This document shows positions 16,348 to 24,070 of a stretch of 38,581 nt of DNA, one piece after another. The translations under genes were made by a program, and so were the position numbers. The notes under the pieces were generated by a model, which did no database searches, had not been told where the DNA came from, and was given only the letters and a program-made list of their open reading frames with translations. Numbering within the stretch: position 1 is the first letter of the stretch; every line of letters begins with the position of its first letter. Source of the stretch: Rhodothermaceae bacterium (GTDB lineage: Bacteria; Bacteroidota; Rhodothermia; Rhodothermales; Rubricoccaceae); contig JABDIZ010000302.1 in assembly GCA_013003465.1 (NCBI GenBank), forward strand, positions 1-38,581, read 5' to 3'.

Positions 16348-16812
16348 CTAGCGGGGGTCGATCTCGGAGATGTAGAGCGAGGACGCTGCGAGTTCGTCGC
16401 CGTAGGTCCCGACCCAGATGTTGTAGAGGCCGCTAGGCGCGTTGCGGATCACCACGATGGGGTCGCCGTCGCCGTAGCTGTCGTCGTCACAGGCCCACGA
16501 GCCGTTGGGCGTGTTGATGAGCAGCGTCGTGTCGTCGCCGGAGATGCCGTAGATGTAGAGGTCGGAGTCCCCGCTGGTGGTATAGTAGAAGTCTACGTCG
16601 GGCGCATCGGCCACGTAGCCGTAGGAGCACGTGCCGAGGTCAACCTCAATGGAGCCGCCGGCAGTGAGTTCGATCAAGTGCGGATCGGGTAGGAAACCCT
16701 CCTCGAGGCTGACGTCGCCGTAGGTCGGGTCGAGGGTGTAATCCTGCGCCTGCACCGTGGGGGCAACGTAGACGAGAAGCGTGAAGGCGAGGAGCGCGAT
16801 GGAAAGGCGCAT
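16348..16812 (-). CDS. Secreted single-copy CxDD-domain protein (family copy 4)
   Basis: The product is 154 residues with a signal peptide (MRLSIALLAFTLLVYVAPTV, then QAQ) and one domain: YGDVSLEEGFLPDPHLIELT, GTCSYGYVADAPDVDFYYTT, SGDDTTLLINTPNGSW, CDDDSYGDGDPIVVI, GLYNIWVGTY, LYISEIDPR. It is closest to the two-domain gene next door, sharing long identical DNA segments. ATG 16812 opens the signal peptide, after a C/T-rich leader without Shine-Dalgarno. A terminator follows at 16298-16327, so it is probably its own transcript. Function unknown; both family cysteines are present. Confidence 0.86.
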   Translation of the reverse strand: MRLSIALLAFTLLVYVAPTVQAQDYTLDPTYGDVSLEEGFLPDPHLIELTAGGSIEVDLGTCSYGYVADAPDVDFYYTTSGDSDLYIYGISGDDTTLLINTPNGSWACDDDSYGDGDPIVVIRNAPSGLYNIWVGTYGDELAASSLYISEIDPR

Positions 16813-16949
16813 GACAGACGAAGGTGTGTGAGAGACAACGAGGAAGGTCGAGGCAACGCCCCAAGGTAGACGCCACGTCCGGCCACAAGCAAGGGATGTT
16901 CCAGCCTTCTCGAGCGTCCTCCCTCGGGCTAAAGACCCATAATAGAAGT

Positions 16950-16973
16950 GCCCGGCTTCCGCGGAAGCCGGGC
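16950..16973 (-). terminator. Perfect 24-bp palindrome, probable ilvE terminator
   Basis: GCCCGGCTTCCG followed by CGGAAGCCGGGC is a perfect inverted repeat 59 bp beyond the ilvE stop on the minus strand. The downstream minus-strand sequence (ACTTCTATTATG) is only weakly T-rich. It probably ends ilvE transcription before the secreted-repeat cluster. Confidence 0.65.
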
Positions 16974-17031
16974 GCACATACGCGGCACACTGCTACGGAA
17001 AGCAGACGCCGACGCCACCGCGTTGTCCTGA

Positions 17032-17997
17032 TTAGACCGCAGCTTCCTCGGTCGAGTGCATCGCGCCGTTGGTCGTCGTGGCCGGTGCCTCGGGGAGGAA
17101 TGTGAGCCACCCGTGCGGATCGTTGCCTTTATGGATGACGTCGAAGTAGGCCTCCTGCAGCTCCGCCGTGATGGGGCCGCGCCGCCCCTCACCGATGACG
17201 TGGTGATCCACAGAGCGCACTGGGGTAACCTCCGCCGCCGTGCCAGTGAAAAACACCTCGTCGGCAATGTAGAGGGCCTCGCGGGGCAGAGCGGCTTCCT
17301 TGATCGTATAGCCGCGCTCGCGGGCCAGCGTCATGATGGAATCGCGCGTGATGCCGGGCAGGATGGAGAACGCCGTCGGGGGCGTGTAGATGGTGCCCTG
17401 CCGGACGATGAAGAGGTTCTCGCCGCTGCCTTCCGCGAGATAGCCCTCGGTGGAAAGCGCAATGCCTTCGTGGAACCCCTTCTTGAGGGCGTCCATCTTG
17501 ATGAGTGACGACGAGAGGTAGTTGCCACCGGCCTTCGCTAGGCTCGGCGTGGTGTTGGGCGCGTTTCGCGTCCAAGACGCCACTTCAACATCCACGCCCT
17601 GCTCCAGCGCACCCGCGCCGAGGTACTGCCCCCACTCCCACACCGCGATCACCGTCTCGACCGGGTTGTTCAGCGGGTTGACGCCCATCGGGCCGTGGCC
17701 GCGAAACACGAGCGGGCGGATGTAGCAGGCCTCCATCCCGCTCTCGACGATGGTATCGACCACAGCCTCGTTGAGCGCATCGAGGGTATAGGGGACCTCC
17801 ATCCGGTGGATCTTGGCCGAATCGACGAGGCGGCGCATATGCTCGGGCAGGCGGAAGACCGCCGAGCCTTGCTCGGTGTGGTAGCAACGGAGGCCTTCGA
17901 ACACGGATGAGCCGTAATGCAAGACGTGCGAGAGCACGTGGATAGTGGCGTTTTCGTGGGCGACGAGTTCTCCATTGAACCAGACCTTCGGCTTCAT
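17032..17997 (-). CDS. ilvE: Branched-chain amino acid aminotransferase
   Basis: The product is 321 residues. This PLP enzyme (fold type IV) transfers the amino group between glutamate and the 2-oxo acids of valine, leucine and isoleucine. Diagnostic segments run in order: VWFNGELVAHENATIHVLSH, HYGSSVFEGLRCY, CYIRPLVFRG, the Schiff-base lysine Lys155 in PSLAKAGGNYLSSSLIK, GYLAEGSGENLF, PGITRDSIM, ADEVFFTGTAAEVTPVRSVD. Similarity to E. coli IlvE is obvious along the whole length. The C-terminal 25 residues (PEAPATTTNGAMHSTEEAAV) are an extra low-complexity tail. It stands alone, with no other branched-chain gene nearby; its leader holds a long inverted repeat (18030-18102). Confidence 0.96.
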   Translation of the reverse strand: MKPKVWFNGELVAHENATIHVLSHVLHYGSSVFEGLRCYHTEQGSAVFRLPEHMRRLVDSAKIHRMEVPYTLDALNEAVVDTIVESGMEACYIRPLVFRGHGPMGVNPLNNPVETVIAVWEWGQYLGAGALEQGVDVEVASWTRNAPNTTPSLAKAGGNYLSSSLIKMDALKKGFHEGIALSTEGYLAEGSGENLFIVRQGTIYTPPTAFSILPGITRDSIMTLARERGYTIKEAALPREALYIADEVFFTGTAAEVTPVRSVDHHVIGEGRRGPITAELQEAYFDVIHKGNDPHGWLTFLPEAPATTTNGAMHSTEEAAV

Positions 17998-18029
17998 AGC
18001 GCAACCAGTGTTTTCAGAGGGGGAAGGGG

Positions 18030-18102
18030 CGAGTATATACGGGAAGGCGAGGCGACCGGATCCCTGCGCCTCGGCCCCTTCCCGTGCTCGCCAATATACT
18101 CG
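18030..18102. promoter_or_regulatory. Long interrupted inverted repeat in ilvE leader
   Basis: Three nested arm pairs lie in the same order: CGAGTATAT (18030-18038) with ATATACTCG (18094-18102), ACGGGAAGG (18039-18047) with CCTTCCCGT (18077-18085), and CGAGGCG (18048-18054) with CGCCTCG (18067-18073). The 3-nt and 8-nt bulges are on one side only. The structure begins 33 bp upstream of the ilvE start and 74 bp beyond the stop of the DUF4249 gene. It could be a leader attenuator for ilvE or the terminator of the uptake operon. Confidence 0.6.
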
Positions 18103-18175
18103 TGGCCAACCCTTCTCCGGGAGCGCTTCCAGGCTCCATCAGGAACTGACAAAGCCTCGTCTCTCTTCGGCGACT

Positions 18176-19075
18176 TCAATAGGAGGGCGTAAATCCTGCA
18201 GCCCGCATCACGTCGCGGTCGGGGCGCCAGAGCATGGTCCCGTACGTGGCCCCACCGACAAAGCCGTAGCCACCTTCTACATTTGTGTCGGCACCGGGCT
18301 GTGCCAGCACGGCGGAGTCCTCTGGCGGCTCCACCCAGGCACCGTTGAGCGCGCGCAGGCGGATCTGAACCTCATTCACAACGAGAGAGTCCAGGTCGCC
18401 CTCCGCTTCCAATTCTGCAACCGCAAAAACCTGCGCGAAATCGCGTACGAAGTCTACGACGATGGGCTGGCCTGGAGGCGGCGCCTCGTAGCGGATAGGG
18501 ACAAAGCTCGCCATATCCAAATCAACCTGATACATTACCGTCACCGAATCGAGCCGAGCCGCCTCCCATTCGACTACCTGCGAGATCGAGTCGGGGCGCA
18601 CAATCTGAGCCGGCTGACGCGTCAGAATCGGCACCGGCGGTGTCTCGACTAACGCTGTGGCTGTATTTCCGTTTACGCGGTCACGTACTGTCAGTCGGTA
18701 GGCATGCTCGGAAGGCGCGACAAAGTCGCGGCTGAAGAGGTAGCCGACGGATCCATCGTCGTACCGAACAGAACGCTGAGTCCACTGCAGGCTATCACCC
18801 GTAGTGAGATCCGTAGACCACACCTCTGCGTCGAGTTGTACGGTGGCCTGGCCTGTGTCGGTAGGCGTGTCGGGTAACGTTCGGACGGGCACAATGCGCA
18901 CCTCGTGTGTTAGCGGCACTTCATCACTGACGATGGCCCCATAGACGGAGAACGCGCCCCCATCCCGGAGGAACGGGTCCACGAAGCCGTCGTCGCACCC
19001 CACCATGATCCCTATGAGAAAAAGTGCGAGCACGAGCGCACAGCGAGACCGTCCAGAGAGAGCGAAACAGCGCAC
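18176..19075 (-). CDS. DUF4249 surface lipoprotein, tandem copy B
   Basis: The product is 299 residues from the GTG at 19075, which lies just after the upstream gene's stop (19090). No ATG gives a usable signal peptide, so this start is inferred. The signal peptide ends in a lipobox (GIMVGC), then DDGFVDPFLRDGGAFSVYG, the DUF4249 opening. DUF4249 lipoproteins are typical partners of TonB receptors and probably act as SusD-like substrate-capturing lids. Residues 30-130 and the end (GGYGFVGGATYGT, WRPDRDVMRAAGF) closely match copy A upstream, while the middle differs. It appears to be the last gene of the operon. Confidence 0.82.
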   Translation of the reverse strand: MRCFALSGRSRCALVLALFLIGIMVGCDDGFVDPFLRDGGAFSVYGAIVSDEVPLTHEVRIVPVRTLPDTPTDTGQATVQLDAEVWSTDLTTGDSLQWTQRSVRYDDGSVGYLFSRDFVAPSEHAYRLTVRDRVNGNTATALVETPPVPILTRQPAQIVRPDSISQVVEWEAARLDSVTVMYQVDLDMASFVPIRYEAPPPGQPIVVDFVRDFAQVFAVAELEAEGDLDSLVVNEVQIRLRALNGAWVEPPEDSAVLAQPGADTNVEGGYGFVGGATYGTMLWRPDRDVMRAAGFTPSY

Positions 19076-19089
19076 AGCGGTTCTCAGGG

Positions 19090-19989
19090 TTAATAGCTTG
19101 GAGAAAATCCGGCCGCTTGCATGGCCTCGCGGTCCGGCAACCACACTGTCGACCCAAAGGTAGCGCCCCCGACGAAGCCATAGCCGTTCTCGACGTTGAT
19201 GAAGGTGCTGGGTTGGGCCAGGATTTCCGGGTCGTCGGTGGGCGTCACCCAGTCTGCACCTAACGCACGTACGCGCATGGACATCTCGTAGAGCGTCACC
19301 GTTTGACCAGGGTTGAGGCCCAGCGTATCCCGAAGAATCTCAAGGTCGCGCACGTAGTCGACCTCCACCGGTCGCGGCCCCTCGCCGCCCGTCACATCGG
19401 GGTAGGGAATGCGGATCACGACGGCACCACTGCCTCCCGGCACCCGGTACCCCACCGATACCGAGTCGAGCCGCGCGGCCGCCCAGCGGACTTCCTGCCG
19501 AACCGAATCGGCTAGGCCCTGTTCGCCGTCCAACCCGATGACCTCCACGGGCCCATAGGAGGCGGTTGGCGTGAGGGGAGTAGCGAACTCGGCGGCCGTC
19601 TCGTACCCATCAAAGATGCGGCGAACAGTGAGGCGATAGGGGGTGTCCGGTTGCGCACGGAAGGTATTGGAGAACAGGTAGCCAATGGTGCCATTGGCGT
19701 ACCGGACGACCCGCTTCGCCCACTGGAGGCTATCGCCGGTAACGAGGTTCGTAGACGAGACCACGACATCGAGTTGGGCGGTGGCCTGACTCGTATCGGT
19801 CGGCGCATCCGGGAGCGTACGGACCGGGACGACGCGCACGGTGTGCGTCAGGGGCACACCGTCACTGACGATGGCGCCGTACACAGAGAAGGCGCCGCCG
19901 CCTCGGAGGAAGGGGTCCACAAAGCCGTCGTCGCAGCTCGCGAAGAGCGTAGCGACGAAGCCAAGCAACAGGAGCACGCGCCTACGCAT
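19090..19989 (-). CDS. DUF4249 surface lipoprotein, tandem copy A
   Basis: The product is 299 residues from ATG 19989, five bases after the receptor's stop codon, so translation is probably coupled. The signal peptide MRRRVLLLLGFVATLFASC ends at the lipid-carrying Cys. DDGFVDPFLRGGGAFSVYG, VPLTHTVRVVPVRTLPD, TGDSLQWAKRVVRYANG and the ending GYGFVGGATFGSTVWLPDRE are DUF4249 signatures. The protein should sit on the outer membrane with the adjacent TonB receptor. Copy B lies 14 bp downstream and has the same length, so this is a tandem duplication with conserved ends and a diverged centre. Confidence 0.88.
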   Translation of the reverse strand: MRRRVLLLLGFVATLFASCDDGFVDPFLRGGGAFSVYGAIVSDGVPLTHTVRVVPVRTLPDAPTDTSQATAQLDVVVSSTNLVTGDSLQWAKRVVRYANGTIGYLFSNTFRAQPDTPYRLTVRRIFDGYETAAEFATPLTPTASYGPVEVIGLDGEQGLADSVRQEVRWAAARLDSVSVGYRVPGGSGAVVIRIPYPDVTGGEGPRPVEVDYVRDLEILRDTLGLNPGQTVTLYEMSMRVRALGADWVTPTDDPEILAQPSTFINVENGYGFVGGATFGSTVWLPDREAMQAAGFSPSY

Positions 19990-19994
19990 GAGGG

Positions 19995-22292
19995 TCAGCG
20001 GACCTCCACTTTCACGCCCACCGAGGGAAAGACGGGTAGTTGATTGATACGCTTGAGCGTGAAGAGATCGAGGTAGAAGAGGTTGTTGCGGTTGTACACG
20101 TTGACGGCCCCCGCCCGCAGCGTGAACGAGACGCGCGGCCGCTCCACGGTGCGCTCGAGCCACAGGTCGAGGCGATGGTAGGCCGGCAAACGCCTCGAAC
20201 CACGTTCGCCGTAGAGGACGCGCGTTTGCCCGGGCTCGCTGCCTACGTCGGTCACGCCACCGCTCTGGTCCACCCATTCGTCGAAGCCCGCCGAGGGCGT
20301 GTAGGGGAAGCCCGAGCCGTACTGGAACGCGGCCGACACAGAAAAATCGCCGCTCCGAATGCGGCCAAGCAGGTGGAGAGCGTGGCGCTGGTCATGCGGT
20401 GGCGGGAAAGCCCCGGTCGTTGCCTCGTACTCGACCTGCGAGAGCCCATATCCCGCGAAGATGTAGAAGTTGGTCGCTTCAGAGAGCGCTGTCGTGTGCT
20501 CCACCCGCAGGTCCAGGCCGTAGGCCGCCCCGTTTGCCTCGTCAAGCGTCGTAGTAAAGCCGGGGAACGGATCGAGACGCGCGACGAGTAGGTCGGGGAA
20601 CTGCTTGTAGAACACCTCGGCCGCGAGACGGAGCGCAGGCCCGGCCTCGCCGCGCCAACTCGCGACGGCGTGGAAGGCGCTGGGAATCGGCTGACCGGCC
20701 TGCACGGGGATGTAGGCCGTGAACACATCGCCTACGTCGCGCTGATCCTGGAGCCCCACGAGCCCCTGATGCACCAGGCCGACGGCCACGCCCACCTCGC
20801 GCGTAAATCCGGCCCTGCTGGGTTTCCAGATGAGCCGTCCGCGCGGGCCGAGTACGGTTTGATCGGCGGGCGAGAAGCGCGTCACACGGAGCCCGCCTTC
20901 TAGCGTAAACTCGGCAGCGAGGGGGACCTCGGCCTCCACGTAGCCCGCCAGCTCCTCGTGCGCAACGGTGTCGGCGGCGAGGCCCGTGAACCGGTCGGCG
21001 AGACGGTAGCCCACATCGGCCTGATAGAAGGCAGCGCCCGCGCGGATTTCACCGCCACGGACGAACCAAGCGCCGTCGAGCGCGGCATCCCAACCGTCCG
21101 TTTGGGCACTGCGGGCCGGTGTGCTGCCCGTCGCTAGTGCCTCCGCTACGCCGAACACGCTCTCGGCATACGAGCGCGACCCACTCGCCTCAATGCGGAG
21201 CGGCAGGCTGCGCGGCTGCCAGGCCAGACGCCCGCCGATGGCACCTTCCTCCCAGCGCACCTCGGACGAGTCTTCGAGACCTAGATCGAGGGGTGAGGTA
21301 TCCCCGAGGTACGTCTCGGCTGTGCCGGCCACGTTACCGCGGTCGTGTGTCTGCACGCCCGTTACCGAGAACCGGAAGTCTTCGCCGAGGAGCGCGTCGA
21401 GCTTGCCGAAGCGGTCGCCGAAGCGATAGGGGAAGCGCTGCCCGAACAAACTCGGAAAGGCCTGTTCGATGAGCGACTCGCGGACAGAAAGCAGCACCGA
21501 GGCCCGCCCCGGAATCAGCGGCCCCTCAACGTGGGCCGTGCTGAGGGCAGGCGCTACCGAGGCGGAAGCAGAGAACCGGCTCTTGCTCCCCGCGCGCGCC
21601 CGGACATCGAGCACGGACGAAAGGCGCCCGCCGAACCGAGCCGGAAAACCGCCCGTGTACACATCGGCCTCGTCCACGATTTCGGAGGGAAAGGCCGAGT
21701 AGAAGCCGAGGATGTGGAAGGGCCGATAGAGCCGTAGCCCGTCCAGGCGCGTCAGGTTCTGCGCGGCCGTTCCGCCCCGCACGAAGAGCTGCCCGCCTCG
21801 GTCGCCGACGGCCGTGATGCCGGGTACGGTTTGGAGGTAACCGGCCAGGTCGCCCGATACGCCGGGTACCGGCACCCGGTTCAGGTCGGCCGGGGTGAGG
21901 CGCTGGAGCCCAGCCGAGAGGCTCGTGGCGCCACTGGCCCGCTCGGCCTCAACCACCACATCGCCCACCTGCGCCGCGTCTTCCGTCATCGCAATGCGCA
22001 CGATGACGGTGGCCCCGCGTGCCACAGTCACGTCTTCCTCATGCGGCCGGTACCCGACGAACGTAACGCGGAGACGGTAGGTGCCCGACGCGACGCGACG
22101 AAGGGCGAAGGCGCCGTCGGCGTTGGTGGCCGCGAATAACGGCATACCCTCGCCTCCCAACTGGATCGTGGCTCCTTGAAGCGGGATCCCCGTATCCGCA
22201 CTAAAAACGGTTCCCCGCACAATTCCAGACTGCGCCTGCGCAGCGAACGGAATGAGACTGAGGAGCAGCGCAACGAGAAGCAAACGAGGCAT
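19995..22292 (-). CDS. TonB-dependent outer membrane receptor (system 2)
   Basis: The product is 765 residues with a signal peptide (MPRLLLVALLLSLIPFAAQA). Residues 22-100 form a carboxypeptidase-like regulatory domain (GIVRGTVFSADTGIPLQGAT, then YRLRVTFVGYRPHEEDV). A short Ton-box-like stretch (DVVVEAE) and a plug domain follow to about residue 230 (PGITAVGDRGGQLFVRGGTA, LDGLRLYRPFHILGFYSAFP). The remainder is a 22-strand-type barrel ending VFPSVGVKVEVR. It imports an unknown large ligand using energy from TonB. It is coupled to two DUF4249 lipoproteins downstream and resembles the receptor at 24071, especially in the plug. ATG 22292 opens the signal peptide. Confidence 0.92.
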   Translation of the reverse strand: MPRLLLVALLLSLIPFAAQAQSGIVRGTVFSADTGIPLQGATIQLGGEGMPLFAATNADGAFALRRVASGTYRLRVTFVGYRPHEEDVTVARGATVIVRIAMTEDAAQVGDVVVEAERASGATSLSAGLQRLTPADLNRVPVPGVSGDLAGYLQTVPGITAVGDRGGQLFVRGGTAAQNLTRLDGLRLYRPFHILGFYSAFPSEIVDEADVYTGGFPARFGGRLSSVLDVRARAGSKSRFSASASVAPALSTAHVEGPLIPGRASVLLSVRESLIEQAFPSLFGQRFPYRFGDRFGKLDALLGEDFRFSVTGVQTHDRGNVAGTAETYLGDTSPLDLGLEDSSEVRWEEGAIGGRLAWQPRSLPLRIEASGSRSYAESVFGVAEALATGSTPARSAQTDGWDAALDGAWFVRGGEIRAGAAFYQADVGYRLADRFTGLAADTVAHEELAGYVEAEVPLAAEFTLEGGLRVTRFSPADQTVLGPRGRLIWKPSRAGFTREVGVAVGLVHQGLVGLQDQRDVGDVFTAYIPVQAGQPIPSAFHAVASWRGEAGPALRLAAEVFYKQFPDLLVARLDPFPGFTTTLDEANGAAYGLDLRVEHTTALSEATNFYIFAGYGLSQVEYEATTGAFPPPHDQRHALHLLGRIRSGDFSVSAAFQYGSGFPYTPSAGFDEWVDQSGGVTDVGSEPGQTRVLYGERGSRRLPAYHRLDLWLERTVERPRVSFTLRAGAVNVYNRNNLFYLDLFTLKRINQLPVFPSVGVKVEVR

Positions 22293-22344
22293 AGGCGGAG
22301 AGGTCAGTCCGGTCCTAACGTACAGCCTTAGGTCCAAACTCCCG

Positions 22345-22372
22345 GGGCAAAACGACCGCCCTGTTTTAGCCC
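22345..22372 (-). terminator. Hairpin across the end of the glycosyltransferase gene
   Basis: GGGCAAAAC (22345-22353) pairs with GTTTT-A-GCCC (22363-22372) with one bulged base. The hairpin contains the stop codon of the minus-strand glycosyltransferase gene. There is no T-run after it, so it may slow or stabilise the transcript end rather than terminate it. Confidence 0.35.
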
Positions 22373-23136
22373 ACGTCTCGGACTGAGGAATCCAGAGGAC
22401 TCTCTAATACACCAGGACTGGGCCGAGGAGTGAGCGCGAAACGTGCAATCGTCCAGAGAATCTTCCACGAGGCCTTGAGCGTGCCGCTGAGCGTGCCGGT
22501 GATCTTCGAGACGCCGATGCGGCGGCGGTAGCTGACGGGCACCTCCGTGCAGCGCAACCCGGCCCGTGCCGCCTTGATCTGCATCTCCACAGTCCAGCCC
22601 CACGTCCGGTCTTCCATGCCGAGCGCCAAGAGGGCGGGGTAGCGGATGGCGCGGAAGGGCCCCAAATCCGTGAAACGCACGCCCCAGAAGAGGCGGATCA
22701 GTGCGCACGCCACGCGGTTGCCGACAAGCGCCTGTGGCAGCATCGCGCCGGGCTCGACGCGCCCGTGCCGCCGCCCTAAAATCCGAGAGCCGATGACGAG
22801 GTCCGCTAGGCCCTGCTCGATCGGGGCGAGGAGGGTGGGCAGTTCGTCAGGATGGTCCGAGTAATCGCCATCGAGGAAGACGACGACCTCCGGCGTCCGG
22901 CCCTGTGCAGCCAGTTCACGGACGTAGGCCAGCCCGCGCAGACAGGCATACCCGTAGCCTTGTCGGTCTTCGCGCAACACCGTGGCCCCGGCAACGCGGG
23001 CGTTCGCCTCCGTCTCATCCGTCGAGGCGTTGTTGACCACGACGACTTCGCCCACTTGCTCGGCAGGCAAATCGCCGAGGACCCGCCCGATGGAGCGCGC
23101 TTCGTTGAAGGCGGGAATGATGATGACGGTGCGCAC
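22366..23136 (-). CDS. Family 2 glycosyltransferase, polyprenyl-phosphate type
   Basis: The product is 256 residues from GTG 23136 (VRTVIIIPAFNEARSIGRVL); an in-frame TTG at 23163 would add nine residues. The GT-A fold shows nucleotide-binding IPAFNE, VVNNASTDETE, the metal-binding DGD in VVFLDGDYSDHPDELP, GSRILGR, and TDLGPFRAIRYPALL. The ending EVPVSYRRRIGVSKITGTLS matches the dolichyl-phosphate mannose/glucose synthase-like branch, which makes lipid-linked sugars at the inner membrane. It lacks the usual pair of C-terminal membrane helices. It lies between two TonB receptor systems on the same strand, 73-81 bp from each neighbour; whether they are functionally linked is unknown. Confidence 0.9.
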   Translation of the reverse strand: MRTVIIIPAFNEARSIGRVLGDLPAEQVGEVVVVNNASTDETEANARVAGATVLREDRQGYGYACLRGLAYVRELAAQGRTPEVVVFLDGDYSDHPDELPTLLAPIEQGLADLVIGSRILGRRHGRVEPGAMLPQALVGNRVACALIRLFWGVRFTDLGPFRAIRYPALLALGMEDRTWGWTVEMQIKAARAGLRCTEVPVSYRRRIGVSKITGTLSGTLKASWKILWTIARFALTPRPSPGVLESPLDSSVRDVG

Positions 23137-23217
23137 GGACAGGCAATAGACAGGAGGGTGCAACCTACCAGCGGGAACGCGCCGGGTTCGTTACGAAACG
23201 GAGGCAGGGTTCTCAGC

Positions 23218-24063
23218 CTACAACCCCAGTCCCCCACCCTGCGCATCCACAAGCCCGAGCAGCGCGAGCGTCTCAGCATCGAGCACCCAGGGGCTCTCGA
23301 AGGGAGTGATCCAGCCGAATGCTCCCACGCCCTGCTGCACTGGGCTCGTTTCAGTAGACGCCCGGGTGTAGTGGATCGCCACCCGCTCCAGGGCTAGCGC
23401 CTGGTCATCGTCTGGGGCCACCCCTAGGGCCTCGCGGATGGACTCGACCTGTTCGGTGAGTTCGATGGAGAGGACGAGTCCTTCCGTACTGGTCAGCACA
23501 TCCCGAGGAAACGAAAACTGGTGAAGTTCGCCCGTACCCCGATGCTGTACGTCGTATTCGATCATCACGGGACCCACAAGAGGAAGCGACCCATCAAGCA
23601 GCACGATGCGCTGGAGCAGTTGCCCCGAGTCGGGTGGTTGCTCGAAGGTGGTATTAACGCGAACCGCCCAAGGTGACGGCACGGTAATACGCGCCGAAGA
23701 CATGGAGGTCGGCTCACCGAGCCTCGTGACCTCGACCTCATAGGCCCCCCCCGGTTGCACCAGGAAGGGAACCAAGAAGAGGTGACTGCGCTCGCCATCG
23801 TCCAATGTGATGAGCGAGTCGCGGCCATCGGAGACCTCGCCCGAGCCCAGATCTCGAACGGTCAATTGGGCGTCGATCTGATCGGGCACATTCAAGGACA
23901 CCGCCAGATCCTCGACGCGGATCTGTTGCGTAGCGCGCCGCCCATCCAATACCCCGTAGAGGGCGAAGTAGTGATCGCCGGGAGCGTCGGGGTCGAAGGC
24001 GTTGTCGCACCCGCTCATCAGCAGCGTAGCGAGCAGCCCCAGCATGAACAGGGGTCTTCTCAT
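23218..24063 (-). CDS. DUF4249-like surface lipoprotein (system 1)
   Basis: The product is 281 residues with a lipoprotein signal (MRRPLFMLGLLATLLMSGC, Cys19). The start follows the receptor stop by 7 bp, so the two form a coupled pair. DNAFDPDAPGDHYFALYGVL aligns with the DUF4249 opening (CDDGFVDPFLR, GAFSVYGAIV), and IDAQLTVRDLGSGEV, LVPFLVQPGGAYEVEVTRLG and the central Ig-like strands follow the same plan. Similarity to the two copies of system 2 is modest and the C-terminus differs. The likely role is ligand capture for the receptor at 24071. Confidence 0.82.
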   Translation of the reverse strand: MRRPLFMLGLLATLLMSGCDNAFDPDAPGDHYFALYGVLDGRRATQQIRVEDLAVSLNVPDQIDAQLTVRDLGSGEVSDGRDSLITLDDGERSHLFLVPFLVQPGGAYEVEVTRLGEPTSMSSARITVPSPWAVRVNTTFEQPPDSGQLLQRIVLLDGSLPLVGPVMIEYDVQHRGTGELHQFSFPRDVLTSTEGLVLSIELTEQVESIREALGVAPDDDQALALERVAIHYTRASTETSPVQQGVGAFGWITPFESPWVLDAETLALLGLVDAQGGGLGL

Positions 24064-24070
24064 AAGGGAC

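Noticed and set aside
13111..16812. Peptidase S1 label for the secreted repeat family
   Set aside because: Names of this kind are used for similar proteins, as I recall, but no His-Asp-Ser triad or GNSGGP motif is seen in any domain.
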